Source of the DNA: Micromussa lordhowensis
Taxonomy: Eukaryota > Cnidaria > Anthozoa > Scleractinia > Lobophylliidae
Reading direction: 5' to 3'
Assembly: GCA_964020085.1 (NCBI GenBank)
Contig: OZ026597.1
Coordinates: forward strand, 3,930,394 to 3,994,393
DNA: 64,000 nucleotides
Shown piece by piece: positions 1-11,433 of the stretch (within the stretch, counting starts at the first letter, position 1; every line of letters begins with the position of its first letter). The notes under the pieces are model-generated. The model did not search any database and was not told the DNA's origin. It worked only from the letters and a program-made list of their open reading frames with translations. Made by a program: the position numbers and the translations under genes.

Positions 1-387
1 CACAATTGTAATTGCATGATTATTTTCAATCACATTGAAATGTAGTTTAACTATTCTTTTGCTTAAACACAGTTCAACATTACTTGTTGCTGTTAAGCAA
101 ACATTATTATTGCTTGGTCATGGCATGACAATTTGTATGAAGTTAAATTCCTTCAACAAGTTGTCATTTGTCAATGTTTTAGAACATACCTTTCTCCAAG
201 TAACTTGTCTTACAGAACTGAAGATTACCTTCCTTAATTATTGCCATGTCTTAAACTCAGAAGCATGTTTAGTAAGACAGCATGCTGAGGTTCATAACTA
301 GTTAGTCTGCGATTGCCATCAAAAAGCAATATTTCCTTGTTACCAATGTTTTAAAACTGAAATTGGGTTTCTCTTTTATTTCTCCAG

Positions 388-1452
388 AACATACTGTATG
401 GATACTACTCTAGTGACATCCAAGGGAGGGCACAATTAGAATTTAACAAATGGTACCAAGTTACATGGACCTGGAGGAAAAGTAACAAAATGCGGTAAGC
501 ACATCAAATTATCACTATAATCTATAAGTAACAAATTCAGTTTGAAAAGATGTGCCTACAATCTTCGTGGAAATGGTAGCAGACTCAAACAACCGGCCCC
601 AAATACTAGTTTCAAGCACAATTCTTTTTCTTGTATTGCATGCCAATTCTGGAACAATCTACCTTCTCATGTCAGGGAGGCTTCAATCTCAAGAATTTTG
701 TTGCCAAGCTCAAAGCTCAAAGGACTTAAGCTGGGCCAGGTCAAGTGTCATTGTAATCTCTAGCTCTCTCGTTTAGTTGTAAATAGCTTACATAGGTAAT
801 ATTTTTTTTTATATTTTTTTAGCACTTTCTTTGTATATATCTTAGGAATGTATGTATTTATTAGTAACAGATGCACATACATTTTTGTAATGAGCCTTCG
901 CCTTAGGAATGTCTCATGTTTAAATAGAGACTGTCATTGTCAGACAAAAAGGAAATGAATATTACTTTCCAGATCTACAGATCCTCAAAGCTTACAGTTT
1001 TCCTTGAGCTACGCTCTTGGAAAACCATTTGCGTTTTGGAAGAGATAATGTCAAACAAACAATTTAATTTCTGAGGATATTTCCGCGCCAAATGGAGGCT
1101 ATTGTTTATTTATTGTTTTATTTAAATACCAGTTATGATTTCAACAATTTCATGTTCATGACATTATTTTTCCAGGCATCATTTTCTGTCATAGATAAAC
1201 TTTTAAATCTCTCTTTATTTTTCTCTTTACACTAGGGAAATATTCATTGATGGAAAACTGGACATTGCAGACAACACTGAGGGTTCTTATCAAGGAATAA
1301 GTGGACAAACACAAATTGGAACATGGTGGAGTGGGAATAATGGATTGAAAACCAACTTAGAGATTGATACTCTTTACATCATTGACAAGGCAATAGAATA
1401 TACAGACCAACAGTTATGTTTTGCCGCAGCTTTGAACTCTCACATGCCTTAA
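388..1452 (+). CDS. C-terminal exons of a LamG / concanavalin A-like domain protein (5' part outside window)
   Basis: Two exons are visible, 388-494 and 1236-1452, joined in phase (AG acceptors at 386-387 and 1234-1235, GT donor at 495). Together they read about 107 residues ending at a TAA (1450-1452). The protein has the pattern of a LamG/pentraxin-like beta-sandwich end: NKWYQVTWTWRK, then EIFIDGKLD, then TQIGTWW, then IDTLYIIDKAIEYTDQQ. These match the usual 'W-hhV-x-V / hYIDG / hG-x-W / hDEVRIYDRAL' run of Laminin_G_3-type domains. Such domains are usually extracellular and bind carbohydrate or protein; the specific role is unknown because the N-terminal part lies left of the window. An AATAAA signal follows at 1573-1578. 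The intron between the exons carries a LINE 3' relic. Confidence 0.72.
542..960 (+). mobile_element. LINE (CR1/jockey-type) 3' end relic in an intron
   Basis: A short reading frame contains YNLRGNGSRLKQPAPNT, then FSCIACQFWNNLPSHVREAS. That is the typical C-terminal tail after the reverse transcriptase of CR1/jockey-like non-LTR retrotransposons ('YNLRN... P..RT... S..Y...LWNSLP..IR...S...FK'). It is followed by an AT-rich tail. No reverse transcriptase core is present, so this is a 5'-truncated dead copy inside the intron of the LamG-type gene. Confidence 0.65.
975..1105. repeat. Dispersed ~130-bp repeat, copy 1
   Basis: The stretch with 'ttccgcgccaaatggaggct' near its end and 'cagttttcc' near its start recurs at about 20745-20855 with interspersed mismatches. 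No coding potential is seen. It is probably part of an uncharacterised transposon. Confidence 0.6.
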
Positions 1453-1572
1453 CTAGAATGAACCTAGAAAACCATATTGTGTTAGCAATATCCCTGACTT
1501 CTGGTAATATTAATAAGAGTCAATAAGTATTAAACATGTCTTGTTTAGTGTTTTGTTGTTGTCATTTTTTGC

Positions 1573-1578
1573 AATAAA
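1573..1578 (+). promoter_or_regulatory. Polyadenylation signal AATAAA
   Basis: Canonical AATAAA about 120 bp after the stop of the LamG-type gene, in an AT-rich 3' region. The position suits the 3' end of that transcript; no transcript evidence is available here. Confidence 0.5.
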
Positions 1579-2441
1579 TTTATCCAGTGGTAAACTAAGT
1601 ATTTCTTGAAAAAAATTTAAAATGTTTACTGGCTAAAGTTTAAACTTTAGAGCTTGCAGCCTTCAATGGATAAAAATGGGGAATAAACGACAACTACAAA
1701 TATATACAAAAATAGGTGGAACCATAAAGAGAATATATTAATTAATATGGAATAAACATGTGTTCATCAAAGGCTGTAGTCTGACAGCCGAAAGCTCGAA
1801 GGTTTTAACTTTATATAGCAAGTGACAGTTTTTATTAATTAATAATTTTTTATTAATACATGTTTTGTCCTGGCTACCATTCTTCTATTTTTATAAACTG
1901 TATTTCTTCCTTGTTTGTAATACAGTAAGTCGAGCCCTAAGTTAAAATGGACAACAAATTAAAGGCACGGGCTGAACTGAGTGTTTGTTTTTAGACTCAT
2001 GTATGCGTAGAGATTGCATAAAGTCTGGAATTTTTTTCACATAGACCCAGTGACCTGTTTGTAGTTTACATGTAAAGACCTGTGTTTGTATCATGAAGGT
2101 GTCAGTAGAGAGAAGTTCAATTTACCATCAGTTAATACTAACTATTAGAAACATGCACAATAACGCCATAAATAAATAATCAAGAAATTATTGAATACAT
2201 TTTGAAATGTTTTTCACCATCGTCTGGCTGCATCTTGCATTTTCAGATACATTACCTTTGCATTTCTAAGTATATCCCTGTCTTTTCATTATCCATGTTC
2301 TCAACTGTTCCCATTACCGTGTCACCAGTGTCGTGTGGTTTTGGTTTTGCAGTAAGTACTGTTACAACAATAAACTATTATGCATCACCTCGTTACACAA
2401 CAGTCAGTGTTAACTTTGTCTTTAGAAACAAGCTGCGTTAA

Positions 2442-2540
2442 GTCAAGACATTGATGATCATCGCAGTTATATACACAACTTAAGCAGCTGTGAAATTAAG
2501 TTGTGTATATAACTGCGATCATCATTGACTAAGTCTTGAT
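2442..2540. repeat. Foldback hairpin (~40-bp arms)
   Basis: The left arm (2442-2482) and right arm (2497-2540) are near-perfect reverse complements around 'gcagttatatacacaactta'. The loop is about 14 bp. It looks like a small MITE, just downstream of the POLR3G 3' end. Confidence 0.8.
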
Positions 2541-2816
2541 GTCTTTCTCTGCCGTTCAAATATATGATATTCCATATATTCAATTGCAAGCTGAGTACTG
2601 TTACATTCCGACTAGCTGACAACTCAGTATCAAGTCAACACTGGACATATTGTGGTTCTTTGGTCACATAATCCACGTGCATGTGCCACAGTTTCAAAAC
2701 ATCACACCTTCGTTTGATTTGTCTAACTGTGTGGACTTCCAGGTCAGCCAAAGAAGCTGCCACTAGATGACCTGGACTTTTTCCCTCCATTTCACTCTGA
2801 TCTGTCTGTATAAGTG

Positions 2817-5800
2817 TCAGTAGATAGGCCCTTCATCCATATCATCGTCATCCATAAAGCCATCTTCGTCATCATCAAAGTGAGACACCAGGTAGTCATT
2901 TTCCTATCAGAGTTAAAAATAATTAAGACTGATTCCACTCAAAATTTGAGCAATAAGTGCAAAAAACTATTTACTAAAGATATACATCTACCACAGTATT
3001 TTTTTTTAGTGTTACTGAAAACATCTCACTTTAATTCATTTCTCTAAGTGACTCGACCTGTGATTAAATTCTCAAGCATTATGAAGAAAGTTAATGTCAA
3101 ACCCATAAGAATGCTTTAAATTGTGTGTTATTGTGTTCTGAACTGACGTGAAACGTCCATTTCTATCTTGGGGAAATTTCTTTTTTGCAGGATTGAGCTC
3201 ATTTTTGGCAGGATGACTTTTTTGACATAAAAAATATTGTGCCGTAATTGTATTTGTTGGGGATTTGCACATCATTTTCGAGAAATAGTGTACGCAAAAA
3301 ACTCAGTTTTCCAAACGGCATCTTTTAGAGATCTTTTGTAGAACGAAAAAACAAAAGAAACATTTTGTTCTGCTAAATTAGCTTGATGCTGCAAACATAT
3401 GAAAATCCGCCCAAAAAGCGATATGTACACTCTTTTTGCACAAAATCCTTCAATTAACACCCACTATTTTCTCACATATTGTAAAAAGTTTTAATATTAC
3501 AAAAGATGCTTTTATTTCTACAATGCACCTCTTCTTGTTCTTCCTCGTCGTATTCAAGCTCCTCTTCAGCACTCTCATCATCTGCTTCTTCTTGTTGTTT
3601 ATCTTTGGTCTGATCTTCTTCAACCTCCTTTTGAACCATTTCCTGAAGCCAGGTGAAAATGACAATGTTGACATTACATTTTTGCCTTGTGTGAGGGTCT
3701 CAATGGGATTAACCGTTAGCCATAAAACAGGCCACAAATTTAGCCGATATGATTGATCTTTCTCTGGTATTTTTCAACCAGTACCTGTATTGTTTCATTC
3801 CTGTCAGTTTTACAATATAATTTTACATACATTGTATAATTGCTCACAATTCACCACAATTGCAAATTCATGGCCTGTTATAAATGTCAGAGCAGGCAAA
3901 CATGTTACATTGTAGGGTTTGTGTTGATATACTTCATTTTTGAGAAACCTTGTTCAGGTTTATCACTTTTCAAAAATATAAGCTTGTTGATGTAAAAAAT
4001 GGCCCACCACAAATAAGTCAATAAGCGTAATCATCCTTACATCAAGCTGCTTCAAGGCTTCCACAATGCCTGTAGCTTGTTTAATCTTTTCATCTCGTTT
4101 TGGAATCTTATGTCCTGCAAATAGCATAAAGGGTTGAAGAATATAGCTAAACATGTATGCGGAATAAGGTTTGCATAGTTCGACAAGATAATAAGATAGC
4201 TCGGGGCTAATGGATTCTATTGTTTATATACACAAAGAGGACGTGGAGTTTGGGGGAAATTTTTTTAGGAAATTCAAATTACAGAAGAACTACAAGAGAA
4301 GAGCTATTGTTACATTTAGTTTAATTGAAAATTAATAAATCATGTAAGAAAGATCTTTCTTATTTATTTGGCAGAGGGGGTGGGGGATACTTGACATCAT
4401 ACCCTGAAAATTCTTTGCACCTTGTAAAATGTTCGACAATATAATATAAAGTGTACAATGGGAGATAAAGAAATGCATCTATTCTGTTGTTTACTTACAC
4501 AAAGGGAAAGTGGAGTTTGGGGAAAATTTTTTGAGGAAATTCAAATTACAGAAGAACTGCAAGAGAAGAGTTATTGTTACATTTAGTTTAGTTGAAAATT
4601 AATAAATCATGCAAGAAAAATCTTTCTTATTTATTTGGCAGGGGAAGGGGGCTTGACATCATACCCAGAAAATTCTTTGCGCCCTGTAAAATGTTTGACA
4701 GTATAATATAAAGTATAAGGATGGGAGATAAAGAAATGCATCAGGTACTTTTAAAGGGAACCTACTAAATGATGATTAGCGGTCTAGGTTGGAGCCCTGG
4801 TCAGGTACATTATTGTGTTCTTGGGCAGTGTACTAGATACATTACTATCACAGTGCCTCTCTCCACCCAGGGGTATAAATGGGTACTGGAGAATTTAGAC
4901 TAGCATCCCATCCAGGGAGGAGAAGAAACAATCCTAGGCTAGTCACTTCATGCTACCGAAACAGGAGATAAACACCGACCTGACGGGTCACTTGGTTCAT
5001 ACACAGTCTTTGCCTTTTACTAATTAAAGAGGATTTTTGCACTGACAGAAGTGGTTTCATATTTTTACATTCTTACTTGCACTATTAGGGATCCTCTGTT
5101 TTTTCACTTTTATCTTCAACTCATTTGGAAATAATCTCCAGTCTGCAATACAACAAGAAAGTGTAACTGAATGCAGCATCCTCTAATGTGATTATCACAC
5201 TTTTGTAGCATGTAGCATTTTGTTAATACATGCAAATGTAAATCTTAACGTGCGGTATCGCGGTATCATCTAGCCCAGCGGTATGTAGTTTTTCATCCTT
5301 TTGGCTGACAGTATTCAGAAAAAGGTCCTTCACGGTATTGCGGTACAAGCTAGATGGATGCAACTTTAAGTAAGCGTGACTGATTATAAAGGGATCTAAA
5401 TGTGGTATTTGTATTATGTCAATAATTTATTATCGACACAGTATTTTGGTATTTGCCATTTTTTCTTGCGGTATTGGGTACCCCATAATATCTCCTTCAT
5501 TTAATAAATTTAATATATTTAGCTACTTATTAACCAAAAGTAAGTCTTTATGGGAAAATTAGCCAATCACATTGTGCATTATATCAGCTACAAACACAGG
5601 CAAAAACAGTTATTTTACATCTAATAATAACAAGATGTAATAAATGGGAATAATAATATAGGGAAGATAGTTGTTTACAAACATTGTTTTCGTAATTTAA
5701 ATGTTCAAAACGTTAAACAGAAGAATCATTTGTTTCACCAACCAATAGTTCTCTGGTTGGTATATTAATAACAATAGGTGATGTCACCTATATCTTTGCT

Positions 5801-6966
5801 ATTACCTGGTTGCCACTCCAAACCTTCAGTTTGTTTTTCTCTGTACCTATCAGAAAACCTTTCAATATCTACAAGTAAAAAAAAAAACACATCAAAATTA
5901 ATAAGTGCCCACTGGCAGGGCCACCTTGCTTCCTCTTCCAGTTTATGCACCTATCAGTGTCAAGCCTGAGGGGGGTGGGGTCGGGTTTACTGTGGCGTAT
6001 ATCCCCAGGGTGGGGATTTTGATCGGACATCATGCATTTGATCTTTCAATTTTATATAGTAGAAGAGAAGTAAACCATTTGTTTCTGCTAATTTTGACAA
6101 TTATTTTTCCCCCGGGGTGGGGATTTTGATAATTTTTTTTAGAAAATGTCAAAATCCCCACCCTATGCCCGACGCCCCCCCCCCCTCGGGCTTGACACTG
6201 ATAGGTGCATTACTTCTTGGAGGGGTGGGGGAATTTACAGAAGAATGAAGGAAAATCTTGTGGGATATTAGAGAGATTTCATGGAATCTGACCAGGGAAA
6301 GAGTTAGCTCACTTTCCTTCTATCAAATGCATATAGACTTAATAACATACTTAAGTATTTATTATTTATTTATTTAAAAGGTATGTATTTATTTATTTAA
6401 AGTTATTGAAGGTTTTCTGTCTTCAACTTAGCCTCTGGGAAGGGGAAATTGGTGTGAACATTATGCTCTATATATACCCCAGGGATTAAGTAGGTTTTAT
6501 TTGATGCTGAAAAATCTCCTGGGGTGTCCCGGGGCTTGAACCCGGGATAAGTCAGTATAACGTCTAAATTTCCTCTTCATTCTATGACGAATTCCGCTGG
6601 TTCTATATAGGCTCTTACCTTTTGTTTTGACTTTTGCCTTCACAAAGTAAGGCAGCTCTCGCATACAACCGCGCAATTCTTGTTTCAGCGCCAACATATA
6701 TTCGTCTGCTTCTGTCTGCCTTAGTGGCAATGGTTTGACGTCCAGGGGCTGTTAATCAAAAATATAAACTTACAACTTGAATTTGTCTTAACAAAGTTTT
6801 TCAAACTAGGCACTGCGCTAAATACAAAAATTTGAAAACTTACCGGATAAAGTGGCGGAGGCTGTTGTATTGCAGCTGGTAAAGCTTCTCCACGTCCAAA
6901 GCCTATCATTCCAACATCAAATGAAAGGCCACGTCCTCTGCCTCTACCTCTTCCTCGGCCCGCCAT
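2817..6966 (-). CDS. POLR3G: RNA polymerase III subunit RPC7 (POLR3G/POLR3GL)
   Basis: Subunit of the RPC3-RPC6-RPC7 subcomplex that helps RNA polymerase III initiate at tRNA and 5S genes (known for the family). Seven minus-strand exons, all in phase: 6844-6966, 6619-6748, 5806-5868, 5077-5142, 4041-4114, 3529-3642 and 2817-2903. They give 218 residues, close to the usual ~220. Visible marks: Gly/Arg-rich start MAGRGRGRGRGRG; PPPLYP (residues 36-41); EYMLALKQELR (about 57-67); DIERFSDRYRE; DWRLFPNELK; and a strongly acidic C-terminus from about residue 153 ending DMDEGPIY. The start is fixed by the conserved N-terminus. Introns carry a 265-bp tandem duplication, a SINE and foldback elements. 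It is head to head with PGPEP1. POLR3G and POLR3GL cannot be told apart here, and most invertebrates have one gene. Confidence 0.95.
4213..4743. repeat. Tandem duplication, two ~265-bp units, in POLR3G intron
   Basis: Unit 1 spans about 4213-4480 and unit 2 about 4481-4743. Both run from 'attct(a/g)ttgttta' to 'agataaagaaatgcatc' with roughly 10 percent mismatches and small indels. It is a direct, head-to-tail duplication without coding potential. Confidence 0.85.
4785..4995 (+). mobile_element. tRNA-derived SINE copy (POLR3G intron)
   Basis: Belongs to a family present at least six times in the window. Shared marks are 'gttcttgggcagtgtac', 'cagtgcctctctccaccca', 'actagcatcccatccagg' and 'tcatgctac'. 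The 5' part retains a B-box-like 'ggttggagccct'. It is inserted opposite to POLR3G transcription. Confidence 0.65.
5946..6209. mobile_element. Palindromic MITE, family with TGCACCTATCAG ends
   Basis: Terminal inverted repeats of about 20 bp: tgcacctatcagtgtcaagc at the left, its reverse complement ending at 6209. The inner sequence is also inverted: 'ggtggggattttgat' on one side and 'atcaaaatccccacc'-like on the other. A second copy at 39959-40686 is interrupted by another element. The copy here reads through the corresponding site without interruption. It lies in the POLR3G intron between exons 2 and 3. Confidence 0.8.
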
Positions 6967-7038
6967 CTTGGGGAAGGCTCGGACAAGAGACTGGACACTA
7001 TACTAGTTCCCAAGTCCCAGTAACTCACGTAACACAAC
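6967..7038. promoter_or_regulatory. Shared divergent promoter of POLR3G and PGPEP1
   Basis: Only 72 bp separate the two start codons on opposite strands. The 5' UTRs and promoter must lie in this gap, overlap, or extend into the neighbouring gene. No TATA box is evident; the stretch includes 'cacgtaacac'. Promoter function is inferred from gene arrangement. Confidence 0.6.
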
Positions 7039-10000
7039 ATGGCCGATGAAAAGTCCACAGTTCTTGTCACGGGTAAGAAATCAATTTAATATCCGATCGA
7101 ATGTTCTTTCGATCAAAAAGTAGTTCAAAGGCTCCTAAAAAAACTCTGGGCTTCCTAATTGACTAGCCCAAGTGTAGATCGTCTAGAAAAAAACTCCGTT
7201 CAGTTTCAGAAAATGTCCAGAGCGTACGTGTGTTTTGAAATTTGAGTTGATGACTATTCCAAAACATCTGTCATGGTATACCGTCCGTAAAAAGCGATCT
7301 GTATTATATTTTGAATAAGGCTGTGCTGTATTCAAAGCATATTTAATACTCGGGAATAACTGTACTGGGGGAACGGGCATGGGGGAGACATTTGAAAGAG
7401 AGAGAGGGGACCATAGGGCAAATCAACATAGATCGAGAACTGTGATATAAGGTTGATTAGCCTTGTGCAAGCTTGTGTGGCTTTCAGTCCAGTCCAGTGC
7501 TTAGATCTGGTTTCTTGCTCTTTTATAGGTGGAAACTGCCAGTAATCAACAATTAACATGCATGTAAATAGCATCTAAATATCGTTGAAGTTCTTGAATT
7601 GCAGAAGGCTTGTGACACATGTTTGACTCCTAACACCCAACATCATCCAGGGGGGGAGGGAGGTGGATAGTAAATTAAATCTCTGTTTTCGTGCGAAAAT
7701 GACAAAGTGTCCCAAAGATTTTGACTAGGATTGAAGTTCATCACAAGTGTATCCTCCTCCCCAGGGGGAGGGGGGTACTTAACAAAGTTTAATACAGGGA
7801 GGCTCCGCCCCGAGGTCCAACCCCTTACCCTTTTATATACCATTTTGCTAGAAAAGGCACCCCTTTTATACACCTTTTATTGAGAAAAGGTACCCCTTTC
7901 ACATACCTACTTTAGAACACTGCTCCCCCTTTCTAAGCCCTTGTAATGAAGCTAATGACCAATATTACGGGAGCATTACCATAGGTGCATCTATACAAAA
8001 TATTTTAATTAAAGGCCCTTGTAAATGCCGAAATGACCGGTTTCCCTACCCTTTTATATACCTGAAGCCTGAAAAAGGTACCCCTTTCGGGCGGAGCCTC
8101 CCTATATAGGCCATTATATACCCCTCCACAAATACAACACATTTATCAACCTCGGCCAGTAACTGATTCCAGACTGTCCAAGGCCAGAGTCCATATAGCC
8201 TAAGGGTAGGTTTAGCATTGACTCTAAGAGCTCTCACTCACAGGCTAGAGTCTGTAAGTTTTCTTAAATATCTTTGTTTTATTTCATAGGCTTTGGCCCT
8301 TTTGGCTTGCATCAAATCAACACAAGTTGGGCTGCTGTCCAGGTATCTACAGAGTAGTTTGAACAGATTTTTCCAGTTTTTATTGATCAGCAGAGAAGTG
8401 AAGACTGTAAAATGTGTCTGTATGTATTAAACGTTAGGAGCTACCGAATACTGACCTTGCACAGGAAGTCAATCTGGTGATAAAAGAGATTCCTGTGGAG
8501 TACATGGCTGTAGATGAGCAGGTTCCATCATTATGGAATGAAGTCAAACCAAAGGTGACAATGAACATACATATTAAAAAGCTAAATAAATCTCTATATA
8601 TGAGCCAAGTGGTCCATCAGACAAGCACTTAGCTCTGGTTTCAGCCGCATGAAGCGACTAGGAGTATTTCTACACTCCCCCCCCCCCCCCTGGATGAGAT
8701 GCTAGTCTATAGCAGGGTTTAAAAAATGCTAAATTGCTCCAGGTATTATACACTTACTCTTGCGCACTCAAAGAAAAATAACTCGCAGAAACAAAAAAAG
8801 GTAGACCTTTGAACAGACTACAGGATCATTAGAGATAAGAACTTCCTGGAAGACCTGTATGTGAGAGTAACACTAAGGATATCAAATACGATAATCATAG
8901 ATATGGGCCAGTTCTGAAAGAGGGAGCTGAAAAATTTTGACGACAGTGAAACCTTGCCACATACCCTCTGCATATGAATCACTTGAAGATGGTTAAACAC
9001 AATTGAAAACAAATGCAAGGAAAAGGGAGCATGGCCATGCATCCCTTTCACCTGCCACATCCACCTGTGATAGCTTCTTCTTTTTATGAAGCAAACATAG
9101 AGTATCAGGGGAGGGTGGTGGAATGCCAGTTCATTGCAATATTTCACAACAATTTTTCAGTACCCATTTGTACAGTTAAGCAGACATAGGTACTGTGAGA
9201 ACTAATTGTCTAGCCTAGGAACACAAGATAAGGACCATGGGTGGCTGTGTCTTTAATTGATCTGCACTATCTCTTCTGAACAAGAAGAGGAACTTTCCAT
9301 GAGACAGTTTGTAGGTTGGGTATTCTTGATGGATACGGTTTTTTTTCCACCAGCTCTGTGTACATGTTGGAGTTCATGGACTTGCAGACAGCATTCAACT
9401 AGAGATGTGTGGTCACAACGATGGTTATAGTAGGCCTGACGAGTGTGGTAAAAAGTGTGCCAGTGGCTTTTGTGTTGAAGGTGAGTGGTTGATCTGCTAT
9501 CCTTCGTAACGATCCTTGAATCATTACTCTGGGTGAAGGGTTTAATTTGTCCTCTGTTTTCCATGGAGGTTCAAAAGGGTGCAAAAGTTAAAAATCTGTC
9601 ATTTGCAATGAGTGCAAGTACAAATGGCAAGGATTTTTTCCTGTACTTTCCCTCTGCCCAGTGTATTTTACCTCCACAAACACCCTTTAGCCATCTCCAG
9701 TGGAGAAAATCTTGGTAAATGAAATTTTAAGAATGTTGGAAGTGGTATGCATAAATCTGTTCCAGTCCTGAGATAAGTGGAACCTAACAGCTCATCAGTG
9801 CCAGTACTTTTCAGGGGAAGTTATCGCAGCATGGTACACTTGCAACATCTTGCAAGCCAGAACATTGCTACCGCTTGTACATGGATGGAATGGGATGAAT
9901 TCCCGATCCGTTGTTCTCTAGTCCAGTCCACATAAAAACTTTTAGACTGATTGCAAATATTGTGATTTGTTTATTAGAAGTAACTGAATGCTTGTTCACT

Positions 10001-11051
10001 TCTTTAGATCTGGATAGGGTGTGTTCTGAAGTGATGTATGGGATGAATTCTCAATCCGCTGTTCACTAGTCCAGTCCACATAGACACTTCTACATAAACA
10101 TCAGACATTTTAGACTGATTGCCATATTGTGATTGGTTTATGGGTGGAAGTGAATGCTTGTTCACTTCTCGATATCTGGTTAGGGTGTGTTCTGAAGTGA
10201 TGGGTTGGATGAATTCTGAATCCGTTTTTCACTAGTCCAGTCCACATACACACTTCCACATAAACGCCAAATTAACTCCTTTTTTTTAGACTGATTGCCA
10301 ATATTGTGATTCGTTTATTAGGAGGAAGTGAATGCTTGTTCACTTCTTTAGATCTGGATAGGGTGTGTTCTGAAGTGATGACAGCTAAAAGCCCTTGTCT
10401 TGTAGGAACTTCTGATGATGCTGGAAGGTTAGTTAATTTTTCTTAAGCTTCTTGTAATTTTTTAATTTCTCTTCTATATTACAATTGAAGAACTTAGAGG
10501 GAGACTTTTTATATTATAGTTTCCATATTAGATAGAAAATATAAACTAAAATATGCAATCCAACCTCCCCCTATGAACACCTCATTAATATAGACACCTT
10601 TATATTATGGACAATTCAACTGGTCCCAAAGAACTTGCCAGATCTCTACCTCTCATACTATATAATAAGGCAGCTCTATAAATCAGGCACTGCATTCTGC
10701 ACCTTAGTTGTCACTGTTTCAGACGGTTCACCGTAGTTTTATTTTTGGCACTAAATTCTTTTTGGCTAACTGTCATTCATGTTGAAATTTTTCACTTTTC
10801 ACAGGCTGTTGTGGGATAAATAAAAAAGCATGCAACTGGAAACTTGATTTTTGAGTGCCAAATGACTATTCCTGCTTTTGTCTTCCAGGTTTCTGTGTGA
10901 TTATACTTATTACAAATCACTGCACCTTGGACAAGGCCGAGGCACTGTGGCATTTGTCCATGTCCCGCGTGTAGACTCGCCATATAGCATAGAAGAACTG
11001 GTGGTCTCTCTAAGACTCATCATATTAGCAATGCTAAAACAACTCAACTAG
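7039..11051 (+). CDS. PGPEP1: Pyroglutamyl-peptidase I
   Basis: Cytosolic cysteine peptidase that removes N-terminal pyroglutamate (C15 family). Six exons in phase: 7039-7072, 8290-8342, 8465-8554, 9354-9480, 10322-10427 and 10889-11051, giving 190 residues (human 209). Visible: TGFGPFGLHQINTSW (residues 11-25), EIPVEYMAV, HVGVHG, QLEMCGHNDGY with the catalytic Glu at about 76, DAGRFLCDYTYY with the nucleophile Cys at about 140, and AFVHVP with His at about 161. For exon 5 I chose the acceptor at 10320-10321 over the one at 10350-10351. It keeps the phase and adds GGSECLFTSL, matching the human spacing between the VE residues and the DMDAVC motif. The intron upstream carries tandem partial copies of this exon. 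Likely active. Confidence 0.93.
7793..8106. mobile_element. Repeat with ~15-bp inverted ends (PGPEP1 intron 1)
   Basis: The ends 'agggaggctccgcccc' (7797 region) and 'gggcggagcctccct' (about 8089-8103) are inverted. The interior repeats 'cccttttatatacc' and 'aaaaggtacccctttc' several times. It looks like a non-autonomous DNA element; no coding frame. Confidence 0.6.
8603..8725 (-). mobile_element. SINE fragment
   Basis: Partial copy of the tRNA-derived SINE family seen at 54020-54300: 'cgcatgaagcgactaggagt', a C-tract and 'ggatgagatgctagtct'. The tRNA-like end is missing. It lies in PGPEP1 intron 3. Confidence 0.45.
9891..10380 (+). repeat. Tandem triplication that includes part of PGPEP1 exon 5
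   Basis: Three head-to-tail units, about 9891-10038, 10039-10204 and 10205-10380 (gaattc landmarks at 9897-9902, 10045-10050 and 10211-10216). Each runs from 'ggatgaattc' through 'ctagtccagtccacat' and 'gcttgttcacttct' to 'gggtgtgttctgaagtgatg'. The last 59 bp or so of each unit is the first part of PGPEP1 exon 5. Only the third unit continues into the rest of the exon. In unit 1 the pseudo-exon keeps an AG acceptor (9976-9977) and an open frame to a TAG. In unit 2 the acceptor has become 'atggg', so it is decayed. Confidence 0.88.
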
Positions 11052-11357
11052 TAAAATTGCCCTTTCAAATTTACTGGCGAATTGGGGCAGAGTGGAGGGT
11101 GGGGGGTGGGAAACTTTCACAATTTTAATCTTGTCTCTGTAGAATAGAAAATTCAGTTTTACCTGGGACCAAAACAAAGTACTGCTACCAGGAATTAGTT
11201 GTCTGCATATGATGCAAACTGTCAATTGGAGGTGATAAGCTGGGAATTTTGAGACTTAAGTTACAGATTTTGTCAGGAAAATAGTAAAACTATATCATTT
11301 CAATGCCGTATGCGAAGCCACAAAATTGAATACATAACTATTTTTAAAACAAAATCA

Positions 11358-11358
<1 letters not shown>

Positions 11359-11405
<47 letters not shown>

Positions 11406-11433
11406 AACGACGATGACAATGATGATGATGATG
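11359..11433. repeat. (GAT)n microsatellite
   Basis: About 15 uninterrupted gat/atg triplets, then an imperfect run to about 11433. Translated on the minus strand it gives a polyserine artefact, not a gene. Confidence 0.95.

Larger units (their letters stand above)
1453..2816. other. Intergenic, between LamG-type gene and POLR3G 3' end
   Basis: No exon is supported. The stretch contains a polyA signal, a region at about 1740-1815 resembling the Penelope-like 3' tail at 62050-62110 (including 'agctttcggct' in opposite orientation), and a hairpin at 2442-2540. The remainder is AT-rich sequence in which I see nothing. Confidence 0.6.

Noticed and set aside
3450..3737. Long frame spanning POLR3G exon 6 (minus) and a 106-codon plus-strand frame
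   Set aside because: Both extend through intron sequence and are shadows of the 3529-3642 exon; the plus-strand hydrophobic frame is the complement of the acidic exon.
10352..10427. Shorter PGPEP1 exon 5 starting after the AG at 10350-10351
   Set aside because: It is in phase, but it removes ten residues present in the human enzyme. The AG at 10320-10321 restores the expected length.
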